From NCBI GenBank assembly GCA_031216915.1, contig CM062291.1, positions 31,562,484 to 31,626,483 on the forward strand: DNA of 64,000 nucleotides, written 5' to 3'. The translations under genes and the position numbers were made by a program. Shown piece by piece: positions 43,881 through 54,900 of this stretch. Below the pieces are notes generated by a model. It made no database searches and was not told the origin of the DNA. It worked only from the letters and a program-made list of their open reading frames with translations. The stretch is from Pictodentalium vernedei. Its lineage: Eukaryota; Mollusca; Scaphopoda; Dentaliida; Dentaliidae. How positions within the stretch are numbered: the stretch's first letter is position 1; each line of letters opens with the position of its first letter.

Positions 43881-44009
43881 AATAGCGGCAGTATCTTGCA
43901 TTGTTGATGTTTGTAATACTTCAATAACTTAAGAGTGAAACTTTTCCTTGTAATTTATTGGTAGTGCTGCAGCAGTTGGGTTGAAGAATTTGGCTAAATC
44001 ATAATATAT

Positions 44010-44085
44010 AGTGAAACCCTGTTAATTGAATAGCCAGCTTACCAGAGAAAAATATTCAATTAACAGGAGTATACAATAAGAGCTA
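44010..44085. mobile_element. Family E MITE end fragment
   Basis: AGTGAAACCCTGTTAATTGA and ATTCAATTAACAGGAG match the left end of family E. Confidence 0.6.
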
Positions 44086-44132
44086 TTGCTGAAGGCAATT
44101 CTTACCCCCCCCCCCCCACTACAGTGCTGGAC

Positions 44133-44383
44133 AAGCCAGAAAATAAGCAGACTGTCATCTGCAAAATGAGGTCCCCAGAGGGTGAATTTAGTGATGTTAC
44201 CCTGCACAGTAGGGTAGCATCACTAAGTGTACCCTCTGAGAACCTCAATCTGAACAGGGCCTCGGAAATAAACAGAAAGAGGTTCCCAGAGGATAAACTG
44301 GCCCACTGTATGGGATAGCATCATCAAATTCACCCTCTGGGGACCTCATTTTGCAAATGTCAGTCTGCTTATTTTCAGGCCTG
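44133..44383. mobile_element. MITE family G with exact 9-bp target duplication
   Basis: Direct repeats GTGCTGGAC at 44124-44132 and 44384-44392. Ends AAGCCAGAAAATAAGCAGAC and GCTTATTTTCAGGCCTG. Long inverted repeats with 9-bp duplications are what Mutator-like elements leave; no transposase is present, so the superfamily is an inference. Confidence 0.85.
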
Positions 44384-44572
44384 GTGCTGGACCGACGAAG
44401 CATAATTGAATTAAAAACAATCACTGAAAATGAGACAAAGTAAGGGCCATAACTCAGGTGAAAAATGTGCGCGCAATTCTGTTCAACATGTGGTGGAAGT
44501 GGGTCATTCCAAAAATACCACAAACAAAATTCTGCTGAAATCCATCCCCACACTGCTGAGATATGGAGGATC

Positions 44573-44680
44573 CAGATGGATGGAGGGATGTACAGATGGA
44601 TCGATGGGCAGATGGATGGATGATTGATGGATGAATGAATGGACAGATGGATGGATGGATGGATGGACAGATGCATGTAA
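44573..44680. repeat. GATG-type microsatellite
   Basis: Degenerate GGATGGATGGACAGATG repeats, followed by a C/T-rich stretch. The minus-strand 156-codon frame with SIHPSIHLSIHSSI is its translation and not a gene. Confidence 0.85.
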
Positions 44681-44843
44681 TCCAGTATATTCCCCACCCC
44701 CCTATATCTTCTCAAGAATGGGGGTATAATTAACAGGAATTGCAGGCCTTTAGCTTAGACTAATTTGGGGACATCACAGAATTGTAAAGTCAGTTGGTGT
44801 TTAGATCCATTGAAGAAACTTTTTTCTTCACAATATCTATTAA

Positions 44844-45087
44844 CCCTTTACCTAACATGAAAAGCAGACGACACTTGCAAAAAAAATTCTTGAATAACTA
44901 ATTTTTTTCATTTTTTGTCTCAAAAACATAGGTTATGACCCCCTCGTTGGAACGAGCTCGACGAGCTCGTTCCAACGAGGGGTCATAACCTATGTTTTTG
45001 AGACAAAAAATGAAAATATTTTGAAAATTAATTGGCGATTTTTGAGAATAGTGCTGGCCGGTTTTGGCCGTTACGTTGGGTAAAGGG
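44844..45087. mobile_element. TTAA MITE, family B
   Basis: TTAA at 44840-44843 and 45088-45091. Tip uses GTTGG/CCAAC. Long perfect arms. Confidence 0.9.
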
Positions 45088-45091
45088 TTAA

Positions 45092-45320
45092 CCCGATAGG
45101 GCATAATTCCAACTTTGATTACTTTTTACTGCAACCAAGCAGGTGTCCCAACATTCAGTCTCGGTGTAAACTTAGCAGTACCTTTGCAGTTGTTTCTAGG
45201 CAAGTCTTAGCTGCCAAGACATGCCTAGAAACAACTGCAAAGCCAGAGGATATAGAGGCTGCGTGTATAGTAGGCTGAAACGGTTGGCTCATTTCCACAA
45301 CCGACTAACCTAGAGCTATA
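45092..45320. mobile_element. Family K foldback (TTAA-type left end)
   Basis: Begins TTAACCCGATAGGGCATAAT, sharing TTAA with the preceding MITE. Hairpin TTTGCAGTTGTTTCTAGGCA with its inverse at 45183-45242. A truncated relative begins at about 60357 (TTAACCCTTAAGGGCCTAAT). Right terminus not found. Confidence 0.55.
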
Positions 45321-45401
45321 ACCGGATAATATCCGGTTATCCATTGCCATTATTTCACCGAATATGGGATCAAAACTATAGGGATTGGAAAGCAGACTTC
45401 G

Positions 45402-45490
45402 CAGAAACTATTCCTTAGTGTGTATACAAACGAACGTTGTTGAGTACTCGACAACGTTCATTTGTATACATATTATGGAATAGTTTCTGT
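45402..45490. repeat. Foldback hairpin L
   Basis: CAGAAACTATTCC...GTATACAAACGAACGTTGT pairs with ACAACGTTCATTTGTATAC...GGAATAGTTTCTG; loop TGAGTACTCG is itself nearly palindromic. Single copy here; mobile class unknown. Confidence 0.7.
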
Positions 45491-45649
45491 GATTGCTCAG
45501 TGCTCACGGAAATTACCGATCATTAACGAAGTCTTGAACGCAAAAGTCATTTATTTGTAAAAAAAAACCCAAAACAACACGGCTTCGTGGTGTAATGTAT
45601 CCCAAAGGAGAAGCGGCAGATTTTACTGCTTTTCAACCGTGGGATGACG

Positions 45650-46972
45650 ATCACTACAGTGAGTCCAAATATGAACCCAGAGACTTGGCTTGAACAAACT
45701 TGAATCTCACCCTCATAAGGATGCTGCATGCCGAATATCAAAACATTCTGACTGCTGAATCTGAAGAAGATTTTTAAAGAGAAATCCCTCATATTGCACT
45801 AAGTTATAATTCGGTCTCCCACAGGGAGCCCAAATATCAACCCAGGGACTTGGCTTGAACAAACTTGAATCTCACCCCCTTAAGGATGCTGCATACCAAA
45901 TATCAAAACATTCCGATTGCTGGATCTGAAGAAGATTTTTAAAGAAAATTCCTCATTTTGAACTAAGTTCTAATTCGGGCTCCCACAGTGAGCCCAAATA
46001 TGACCCCAGGGACTTGGCTTGAACAATCTCACCCCCCTGAGCATGCTCAATACCAAATATCAAAAGATTCTGATTGGTAGATCTGACGAAGAAGATTTTT
46101 AAAGAATATTGCTAATACTGCACTAATTTAAACATTTTGGCTCCCATAGAGAGCCCAAATATGGACCCAGGAATTTGGTTTCAATTAACCTGTGAAACAA
46201 TCTTCCAAAGATGTTATATGTGAAATTTGAAAGCTTTTGGAGCAGTGGTTTGGGAGAAAAGTAGTCTTAAATGTTTTTCCCATTACCCACAGTGTTAAAA
46301 AATGCTGACTCAGCACTTTTTCAAAGTCCCCAAAAAGTACCCCATGATAAAACCGATAGCAATTTTTTTTAATCATTCCATTCTGTTGGTCCTAAGGAAG
46401 CTTCACACCAAATAAGAATTCTCAGTGGCGTGTAGTTTTGGAGATATGGGCGTTTTAATTTTTTCTATTTTTAGCTCCTGTGGTTCCCATGGGGCAATGG
46501 GAAAATCTTTTTTGGCATAACTAAGTACATACGACCCAATAAGCCCTCATGTCAAATTTGGTTCAAATCTTGCCTCTCAGGTTGGAAAATAGAAATTTTG
46601 GGCGAGGCAAAAATTCTTGCCCCTCCCGTAACGAAGGCAAATATAGCTCCTTGAACTTCTCTTGAACAAATCTGAGTCTACACCTCAAAAGGAAGCTGCA
46701 CACCAAATATCAAGTCTCTGCTACTGCTGGTTCATGAGAAGAAGATTTTTTAAGATTTAAGCACACTTTTTGGGCATGGCCTTACCGAGGGGCGAGGCAA
46801 CTTGATTGAACAAAATCAAAATGCGATGTCATAACAAACTATTATCTCAAATATCAATTAAATTGGTTCAGCAGTTTGGGAGGAGAAGATGCAAACACCA
46901 TGTTCATGGACGACGGACGCGGAGTGATCAAGAAAGCTCCCCTGACTGAAAGTCATGCAAGCTAAAAACTCG
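45650..46972 (+). mobile_element. Helentron-like element 7 (5' truncated)
   Basis: Core units with AACTTGAATCTCACCCCC and GCATACCAAATATCAAAACA. Near the end comes a GACGACGGACGCGG stretch, then AGCTCCCCTGACTGAAAGTC...CAAGCTAAAAA, a weaker version of the 3' hairpin. No AAGAGGCC start. Confidence 0.6.
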
Positions 46973-46984
46973 TTGGGTTGTTAA

Positions 46985-47225
46985 ACCTTTACCCAATGCA
47001 GACGATATCAAAATTTATTAATTTAAATATCGTTTTTTAATTTTTTTCAAAAAATTTCAACAAAACCATATCATGTGACTCCTCATTGGAACGAGCTCAA
47101 CGAGCTCATTCCAAAGAGGGGTCACATGATATGGTTTTGTTGAAATTTTTCGAAAAATAATATTTTTTCAGCTGCTGAATCTGCATATTACATGGGTGGA
47201 TGCGGGCTATTTGTTGGGTTAAGGG
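46985..47225. mobile_element. TTAA MITE, family A
   Basis: TTAA at both edges. Tip mismatched (ATTGG against CCAAAG). Arms otherwise well kept. Confidence 0.8.
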
Positions 47226-47229
47226 TTAA

Positions 47230-47785
47230 ACCAATGTTATTTTTAAGCATAGAATTTTACAGGCAATGTGAGCCGTTACTTCAAATGGGTTTCTTCCAAA
47301 CCAATAGAAAAGGCCAATTTATTGTCAGAAACACTCATTTCAACTATAACTGGTTCATTTATTTCAACTTTCCATCCAATTGAGGAGCACAAAATCTTTT
47401 CATGTTATCTTTCAATGGCAAAATGTCCATTCTGCAAAAAACTGTGATCTGTAACAAGTTTCTACTGGAGTGAATCAACCCTATTTCCTGACATTTTCAT
47501 TTGAAAGCTGAATCAATGAAAGTGTGAAAGATTTTAGTAGTTTTTCAAAGTAATTTTCTTTGTGCACAGTATTTTTTTCATAATCCTGGAGTAAAATTTA
47601 CAACTGGCCCTCTCTAGTTTGATAAATGTGCATCATTCAAAACCAAGACTGCTGTAATCTGAAATTGATTTTTCGAACAAAAATGTAAATTGTCATTTAG
47701 AAAAGCTCTCAATACCCATAATTCACATTCCGCAAAGAAAACAATATGCGATGTTATTGGTGGGGATATTACAAGATATCCCTTT
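47230..47785. other. Unannotated interval
   Basis: No supported gene. From about 47780 (CCCTTTACCCAATGCACATG) a 40-bp family A end fragment leads into the next element. Confidence 0.35.
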
Positions 47786-47820
47786 ACCCAATGCACATGA
47801 TATAAAAATTTGTTATTTTA

Positions 47821-48520
47821 AGGTCCCACAAAGTAGATCTTCTGTTTCTCAGGCCACGTTTTTGTAAAATTTCATTTGGACGGGCATTTTTTAATTTTAT
47901 TTTTTTAATTATTTCTTTGTCATTAAAAGTACATGTTCTTGGTTTGTTTTATGTTTTAGGCCTCATAATCTACAGAATAGCATGTGTGGTTGTGTATTTC
48001 GACCTTATGTGCAAGAAGGCTTTGCAATGCCAAAGCATTGCAAAGACTTCTTGCACTCAAGGGTCAAATTTATCAATTCTATTAACTTGGGTAAAATATC
48101 AGACATAAGGCCACGCAAAGTAGATCTTCTGTTTCTCAGGCCATTATTTGTGAAATTGCATGCGTGCGAGCGTTTTTTTATTTTATTTTGTATTTCAGTA
48201 ATTTCTTCTTTGCAATCAAAAGTTCATGTTCTTGGTTCAAGTTTTAGGCCTCATAATATACAGAATAGCATGGGTGGTGATGTACTTCGTCCCTTGAGTG
48301 CAAGAAGGCTTTGCAATGCTAAAGGATTGCAAAGCCTTCTTGCACTTAAGGGACAAATTTATAAATTTGTTTAACTTGGGTAAAATATCAGACATAAACC
48401 ATTTAATTTTTATTTTTTCAAGTTTAAATTGGTTATAAAAAGTGAGCATGCGGCACCCGAAAGGACCATGCGGGAGGGCCTGAGAAACAGATTTTTATTT
48501 TTTTAGGCCTAAACCATTCA
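47821..48520 (+). mobile_element. Family H foldback elements, tandem pair
   Basis: The first copy (47821-48107) runs from GTAGATCTTCTGTTTCTCAG to ATCAGACATAA, where a second, complete copy starts (48108-48520) and ends GGCCTGAGAAACAG. Each has the hairpin GCAAGAAGGCTTTGCAATGC with its inverse. Another partial right half follows to about 48620. Confidence 0.7.
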
Positions 48521-48639
48521 ATTATTATTTGTTTAAGTTTGCATTGTTATAAAAAGAGAGCATGCAGCACCCAAAAGGACCATATGGGAGGGGTCTGAGA
48601 AACAGATGTTTAACATTTTTAGGCCCTTATAGTTAATCA

Positions 48640-49870
48640 TTAATAGCCAATCAGATGTTCCATTCAATGACTATAGTAAATCGTGAACAGCCAATCGGAT
48701 GTTTCATCCAACGAGTATAGTAAATTGTGAACAGCAAATCAGATGTTTCATCCAATGAGACTATTAAATCGTGAACAGCCGATCAGATGTTTCATCCAAT
48801 CAGTCTGCAATCACAGTGAATCATTAAACAACCAATCAGATGTTCCATCCAATTAGTCATAGTTTCAGTGAATCATTAACAAGAGGCCTGTCATGCCTAG
48901 AGAGCTCCGCTGAGGGCCACTGATCGCATGGGCATGTTTTCTAATACTAATATTGTTACAAACTTTAGCCGAAAAATTTTCAGTTGTCATGAAAATTATG
49001 GCTTGGATCGATTACACACCACCTACTGACATTACATGACGTTATAAAGTTTGGTCCAAAAATATTCAGTAGTTTAGAAATTATGGCTCGGACAAACAAA
49101 ATATTTTTTTCTTGCTCATGTGGCCTGTGACCTTCACCCTGTGGGTTTACAGACCGTAGAATAATTGATGACACACCGTCTATTGATAATACATATTGTT
49201 ATGAAGTTTGGTGTAAAAATATTCAGCGGTTCAGAAATTATGGCTTGGACAAACAAATATCAAAAAGATCTTAAGATTTTCTTGATCCTGTGACCTGTGA
49301 CCTTGACCCTGTGGATTTACAGACCGCAGAATAATTGATGACACACCGTCTATTGATAATACATATTGTTATGAAGTTTGGTGGAAAAATATTCAGCGGT
49401 TTAGAAATTATGGCTCGGACAAATAAAATGTTGACGACGGACGGATGGACGGACGGACAGATGGACGACAGACAACAGACGACAGACGAATCAGTATAAG
49501 AAAAGCTCTGCTGACTTTGTCAGCGGAGCTAACAACAGCCAACAGCCGATCAGATGTTTCATCCAATCAGTCTGCAATCACAGTGAATCATTAAACAACC
49601 AATCAGATGTTCCATCCAATTAGTTATAGTTTCAGTGAATCATTAACAACAGCCAACAGCCGATCAGATGTTTCATCCAATCAGTCTGCAATCACAGTGA
49701 ATCATTAAACAACCAATCAGATGTTCCATCCAATTAGTCATAGTTTCAGTGAATCATTAACAACAGCCAATCAGATGTTGTACCCAATGAGTCTGTACTT
49801 ACATTGGATCATCAAAAACTAATCAGATGTTCACCGTACAATCAAAGATGATCAACAAAAACTGAGTGAC
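48640..49870. repeat. Satellite-like tandem repeats, about 59/118-bp units
   Basis: Units AACCAATCAGATGTTCCATC and GCCGATCAGATGTTTCATCC alternate, joined by GTGAATCATTAAACAACC. A block at 49545-49650 recurs at 49660-49770. A Helentron-like element interrupts it at 48881-49530. Confidence 0.85.
48881..49530 (+). mobile_element. Helentron-like element 8, clean insertion
   Basis: Opens AAGAGGCCTGTCATGCC with subterminal AGAGCTCCGCTGAG. Closes with AGCTCTGCTGAC-TTT-GTCAGCGGAGCT (49504-49530). Two internal units of about 140 bp share AAGTTTGGTGNAAAAATATT, then comes a GACGGACGGACAG run. Uninterrupted satellite units (about 49641, 49752) read CATTAACAACAGCC. The occupied site reads CATTAAC | element | AACAACAGCC, meaning either no target duplication or at most 3 bp (AAC). 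Confidence 0.8.
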
Positions 49871-50068
49871 CAAAGATGTTATCTACACAGAATTAGGTCT
49901 GTGTGTCTCTAAAAAGAATGATCTATCTTCAACATTCCCTGTGGACTGTCAATTCTAATAACGTAATTGAATTTACCAGTAAGGCTTAGTCTCTTGTGAG
50001 TAACTTAATCTGTAACACTCAGCTGTTTTACTCATATTTCAGAAGCTTTAAGTACTACTGTGTCTTAA

Positions 50069-50309
50069 CCCTTTACCTAACACAGACGATATCAAAGTTC
50101 ATTATTTTAAATATCATTTTTTGAAATTTTTCAAAAAATTTCAACAAAACCATATCATGTGACCCCTCTTTGGAACGAGCTCGACGAGCTCGTTCCAAAG
50201 AGGGGTAACATGACATGGTTTCGTTGAAATTTTACGAAAAATAAAAAATTTTCCGCTGCTGAATTTGCATATTACGCGGGTGGATGCGGGCGATTTGTTA
50301 GGTAAAGGG
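50069..50309. mobile_element. TTAA MITE, family A
   Basis: TTAA at 50065-50068 and 50310-50313. Near-perfect tip with TTTGG/CCAAA. Confidence 0.9.
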
Positions 50310-50391
50310 TTAATGAAGATCATAACCATTGTCTGATCATAAGTCTTTCCCAGAAAATTTACAAACCTATGAATTTTCAACCACACATTAA

Positions 50392-50634
50392 CCCTTTACC
50401 CAACGAATCAGTCACATCCGCCTGCGTAATATGCAAATTCAGCAGCTGAAAAAATACTATTTTTCCAAAAATTTCAATAAAACCATATCATGTGACCCCT
50501 CTTTGGAACGAGCTCCCCAAGCTCGTTCCAATGAGGGGGGTCACATGATATGGTTTTGTTGAAATTTTTTGAAAAAGTTTAAAAAATGATATTTAAAATA
50601 ATAAATTTTGATATCATCTGCATTGGGTAAAGGG
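50392..50634. mobile_element. TTAA MITE, family A (inverted)
   Basis: TTAA at 50388-50391 and 50635-50638. Opposite orientation to the copy 80 bp upstream. Tip mismatched (TTTGG against CCAATG). Confidence 0.85.
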
Positions 50635-50638
50635 TTAA

Positions 50639-50977
50639 TCCTTTGGACAACAAGAATACAGGCCTTTTGATTACATCAATTTCAAACCATTTACATGTGT
50701 GCCCAAATTAGAGAAGGTGTGAAGACATCAAGAAAAAGCTTTAAATTCTCTGTACCTCTTCTACATTTGGGAATAACTTCCATCATAACATGATCATAGA
50801 AACACAAAGAAAGGCATGGCAATAAAACATAACCGGACATTGCTGTTATTTCTGATTTTAATGTGCCCAAATTAGGGCAAAATGGTGTGCCCAAAATAAA
50901 TGAATTTTAAAAGTCTGAAGAATTAAGATGACACTTGCAATAATATTTCTATAATAATTAAAACTTTTCATTTTTTC
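50639..50977. other. Unannotated interval
   Basis: No supported feature. Confidence 0.35.
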
Positions 50978-51193
50978 ATGATATCAAAATGTATTAATTT
51001 AATTTTTTTCTTCAAATTTTTCAAAAAATTTCAACAAAACCATATCATGTGATCCCTCACTGGAATGAGCTTGATTAGCTCATTCCAATGAGTGGGCCAC
51101 ATCATGTGGTTTAGTTGAAATGTGTTGAATTTTTTTTTTCATCTACATAATTGGTAAATTATGAGATGGATGCAAACGATTTGTTAGGTAAAG
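50978..51193. mobile_element. TTAA MITE, family A, left end lost
   Basis: Recognisable from ATGATATCAAAATGTATTAA; right end GTTAGGTAAAGGG followed by TTAT. Its right edge abuts the next SINE. Confidence 0.7.
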
Positions 51194-51195
51194 GG

Positions 51196-51447
51196 TTATT
51201 TATTTATTGGTGTTTAGGGTCACATACTTATGCAAAATGGCTAATCATGACCGTGACAGTTTTATGGGTGGAGGAAGCCGGAGTACCCAGAGAGAATCAC
51301 TGAGCAACGACGAGCAGCTGCCAGCTCCACAACATCGTAACTAGTGTCTTGCCCAAGGACACTATGCAGTTGCCGCAGGTGGGATTCGAACTTATGACCT
51401 CTCGGGTTGAAGTCTGCACCTCTACCTACTGAGCCACCGCGCCCCCA
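51196..51447 (-). mobile_element. SINE with tRNA-derived head, internal deletion
   Basis: Minus strand: GGGGCGCGGTGGCTCAGTAG (box A) and AGTTCGAATCCCACCTG (box B), a short middle, then body and tail. The segment with GCACAGGCAGGGTTAG is absent compared with the full copy at 61999. Confidence 0.85.
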
Positions 51448-52193
51448 GTTTGCAAGATAAAGATCCAATGTAGTTCCTATCATGCCTGATTCATGTGTCC
51501 TTCCTTTCTACATCCACCTCCCCCACACACACACACACAATACGCCTGACCCCTGACCAAATCAGTCGCAGTCACAAGTCCAGGTTAACGCCCAAGTCAG
51601 GACCACACCTCCCATGACCTCCAACACAGATGTCAAGGTTCATGAGTTCAACAACAACCTCCCCCCCCTCCCCCCCCCCCCCCCCCCACAGCATATGCCA
51701 ATTTGACCTTTTGACACCATCTCATGGGGGTATAAAAAGAAGCGGGCAATGGTGACCTCTGGCTTTCATGCCACTGAAGAAGAACGCAAAAGTTTTAAAC
51801 TAGTTTGGATCAGCAAAGCTCAACTTTTGCAACACAATAACCTTTGAACTTAGGCTAACCTCCATTATATATTATATTTTATTTAACACAGCATACTGAA
51901 GGTGAGCACATGATTTGGTTTATAGACATTCATACTGGTAGGATCAATATGTAGCATGTGTTCTCGAATAAGAACCACTTGTAGCATTCACCCGAGTTGC
52001 TGCTCTCCTTGCAAAGGGCGCTTTCAAAAGTGGTAATGGGGTAAATAAATAAACCCTTACCGCGAAAGGGACAGAGAAGGGAGCACACATACATACACAT
52101 ATACAGTCTGGGATGTCATATTTCCTGGCGTTGATGCGATCAAATTGGCCAGATCAAATAAAACACTGTAGACTTAATGACATTCATTTCATG
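51448..52193. other. Simple-sequence and unclassified region
   Basis: A CACACA run (51523-51538) and a long C run (51661-51688). The segment TATAAAAAGAAGCGGGCAAT followed by CACTGAAGAAGAACGCAAAA (51730-51800) resembles the terminal region of some retroelements, but I cannot assign it. Confidence 0.35.
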
Positions 52194-52197
52194 TTAA

Positions 52198-52417
52198 CTC
52201 TTTACCATGCACACGCTATAAAAATTTATTATTTTAAATATTATTTCTAATTTTCAAAAAATTTCAACAAAACCATATCAAGTAACACCTGGTCCCAATG
52301 AAGGGTCACATGATATGGTTTTACAGTTTTGTTGAAAGGTTTTGAAAAATAATTGTTTTCTAATGGTTTATTTTGTTAATTATGTGAGTGGATGCAAACG
52401 AATCATTAGGTAAAGGG
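52198..52417. mobile_element. TTAA MITE, family A, tip deleted
   Basis: TTAA at 52194-52197 and 52418-52421. The GAGCTC tip is gone (CACCTGGTCCCAATGAAGGG) and the arms are diverged. Confidence 0.7.
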
Positions 52418-52484
52418 TTAAATACAAACAGATAATTTGGAAATTTTTGTAGATACAAGAACAGCTACACAAAAAGTCACTTAC

Positions 52485-52570
52485 TTGGCAAAATCTAAAT
52501 AAGCGACATGACCATGGTACAATGCAGGTTTCTTATCTGACCATGTTGTCACATTATATACAAACCGCAT
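52485..52570 (-). CDS. Candidate internal exon of an unrecognised host gene
   Basis: On the minus strand a pyrimidine-leaning tract ending TTTTTATCATTACAG (acceptor, AG at 52571-52572) precedes 86 bp open in one frame. A consensus donor GTAAGT begins at 52484. The peptide includes FVYNVTTWSDKKPALYHGHV and continues AYLDFAK: well-balanced composition, unlike the low-complexity frames nearby, with one possible N-glycosylation site (NVT). At 86 bp it would change phase between its introns. I do not recognise the protein. It lies in the one stretch here free of repeat signatures. Confidence 0.5.
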
Positions 52571-52648
52571 CTGTAATGATAAAAACGAGAATAAAATTTT
52601 AGTGAAAAAATCTAAAAAACAGAATTATCTGAAAAGAATTATCAACTA

Positions 52649-53270
52649 AGGCCCCACAAAGTAGATCTTCTGTTTCTCAGGCCTTTTTTTGTAAAATTGC
52701 ATGTGGGCGGGCAGTTTTTTATTTTATGTTAAATTTTTGTAATTATTTATTTGCCATCAAAAAAGTTCATGGTCTTGGTTTGTTTTATGTATTAGGCCTC
52801 ATAATCTACAGAATAGCATGGGTGAAGGTGTATTTCATCCCTTGAGTGCAACAAGGCTTTGCAATGCTAAAGCATTGCAAAGCCTTGTTGCACTCAAGGG
52901 ATAAATTTATCAATTTTATTAACCCTTTAACCAACGCAGACGATTTCAAAATTTATTATTTTAAATATCATTTTTTAAATTTTTTCAAAAAATTTCTACA
53001 AAACCATATCATGTGACGACCCCTCTTTGGAACGAACTCGTTCCAAAGAGGGGTCACATGATATGATTTTGTTGAAATTTTTTGAAAAATTATATTTTTT
53101 CAGCTGCTGAATTTGCATATTACGTGGGCGATTCGTTGGGTAAAGGGTTAACTTGGGTAAATTATCAGACATAAACCATTTAATTATTATTTTTTTAAGT
53201 TTCCATTAGTTATAAAAAAAGAACATGCAGCAGCCAAAATGAGAAACAGATTTTCAACTTTTTTAGGCCT
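52649..53270 (+). mobile_element. Family H foldback split by a family A MITE
   Basis: Opens GCCCCACAAAGTAGATCTTC; hairpin GCAACAAGGCTTTGCAATGC with its inverse; right half resumes at 53152 (CTTGGGTAAATTATCAG) and ends near GAGAAACAG...TTAGGCC. Uninterrupted copies at about 48074 and 48366 show the junction with a single TTAA. Confidence 0.8.
52923..53147. mobile_element. TTAA MITE, family A, nested with proven target duplication
   Basis: TTAA at 52919-52922 and 53148-53151. Host reads ATTAACTTGGG when empty. The tip is shortened to CTTTGGAACGAACTCGTTCC but still pairs perfectly. Confidence 0.95.
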
Positions 53271-54660
53271 AATAGCTCATTAATTAAAAAAATATTCTTT
53301 ACACTGTGCACTGTTTTTTGTGGCAGGTCATCTCTCACTCTGTATGGCCTGCCTGATTGAAAATAAGGAGAGCAATAAATTGTCCACATTGAAAATCTTG
53401 TACAAACAAAGAGACAATAAAATCTATATTCACCCATCAAATCTCCTGGAAATATATAGAGGATATTCACGAAAATTTGATGAATACCGAAAATATCTCG
53501 TGAGTGGCTACAAAGAAATATGAGGATCTTCACGAGCGACAAATTTTCGTGAATTTTCTTTTTATTTAATGCTCTACGACTACAAACTCTCCAATTTGTG
53601 GCCTTTATTTGCCATTAAGGCGCAAAATTTATGTGCCGAACCGGCGTCCATACAAAAATTACAACAACCAAACTCCAACCATTGGAATGTGTGAATATCC
53701 GCACAAAAAGTAGTCCCGTCTTATTTCTCCCCTAACTTTACGATTTACCAAGGCTGGCGAATTGAAATAATCGCAATGTGTTTTGAAGAAATAGAACAAT
53801 AACAAAAAACACCACTTTCTTATTTTCAATAACAAGACACGTCATTTTATTTTTTTTGAACTCAATGCACTGAAGACGTGTGAAGTTGAACTGAAGAAAT
53901 TTGAAAGTGATTTCGGCTTTTCGCTGGAAGGTGAATGAGAAAGTCAAACTTTGAAACCGCTGATTTAATGAATTGATTTAGTCACTGTCACTATCAATTA
54001 TTCGAATTCGTTTGTATTTGGGACTCTGGAATTCATTACTGATGTGCTGACTCGTTTAAAGTACATGTGATTCGTCATCCGAACCTACGATGAAATATTG
54101 ATTTCTAAATATCATTTTGATATTTCGTTTTGCCGACCGACAGGGGAATATGACTTAATTTTTCAGCGTGAATTGATGCCTGAGCATTAAATAAAAATCA
54201 CATCTTACCATAAAAGTCTACACAAATGCCCAGGCTTTCTAAACCTCAGGACCTGTGAAGCTAGTGACCTAGCCGTGATTTCTAAATCATGTCTTGGCTG
54301 CCATGGTAATTTACTATAATCACCAGGACACAAACATTTCTGGACATTTAATTTCTTACATACTACTGGCAGTTAGTCCAGGTCAGAAAATCAGTTTCCA
54401 ATGTGCAATTTAAGAATGGTAAACAGATGCATAAGATATAAAATGTTTTGGATTTTGGTTATACCAATGTGTTACATGACTTGCATTAATTAAGCTGTAT
54501 TTGTAATCATCAAACGTTCACGAATATTATATTGTAGAAATGTGCATCCAAGTTACTTGGATCTTGTGCTATGCCGATTTGTTGTTATTTAGGCACTGAT
54601 TCACTTCCCGGGGTTCCCGCGGGGAGAATTTGTTGTTGTAATGCAATAATAAAATGTTGT
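53271..54660. other. Unannotated interval, largely free of known repeats
   Basis: A short inverted repeat (ATTCACGAAAATTTG at 53467 and its inverse at about 53541) is the only structure that I see. Frames at 53210-53542 and 53320-53523 overlap on opposite strands and show no domain. Together with the exon candidate to the left, this may be intronic host DNA. Confidence 0.4.
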
Positions 54661-54664
54661 TTTT

Positions 54665-54900
54665 GTTTTTTTTTTTAATTGGGATTTAACAACACATTCG
54701 ACAACTAGTATCACCTCATGTCAGACAGTTTTATGGGTCGAGAAAGCCAGAGTACCTGGAGAGAACCACCAACCAGTGGCAAGCAAACCATTAGACTCCC
54801 CAATGTACTAACTCCACACAAGCAAGGTTAGCACTGGTTAAGACAAGTGCACCATCAACGTGCAGTACACCTTAGTACAGAGCACTACCGTGCCCCCAAT
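54665..54900 (-). mobile_element. SINE body without head
   Basis: Minus-strand body with GGTGGTTCTCTCCAGGTACTC and the tail region. The head side ends at GGGGGCACGGTAG. Confidence 0.7.

Noticed and set aside
51661..51688. Long C and G runs (also 15319-15334, 34951-34966, 41196-41248, 57139-57156) as functional G-quadruplex sites
   Set aside because: They occur in simple-sequence parts of repeats with no conserved position; length may also reflect sequencing uncertainty.
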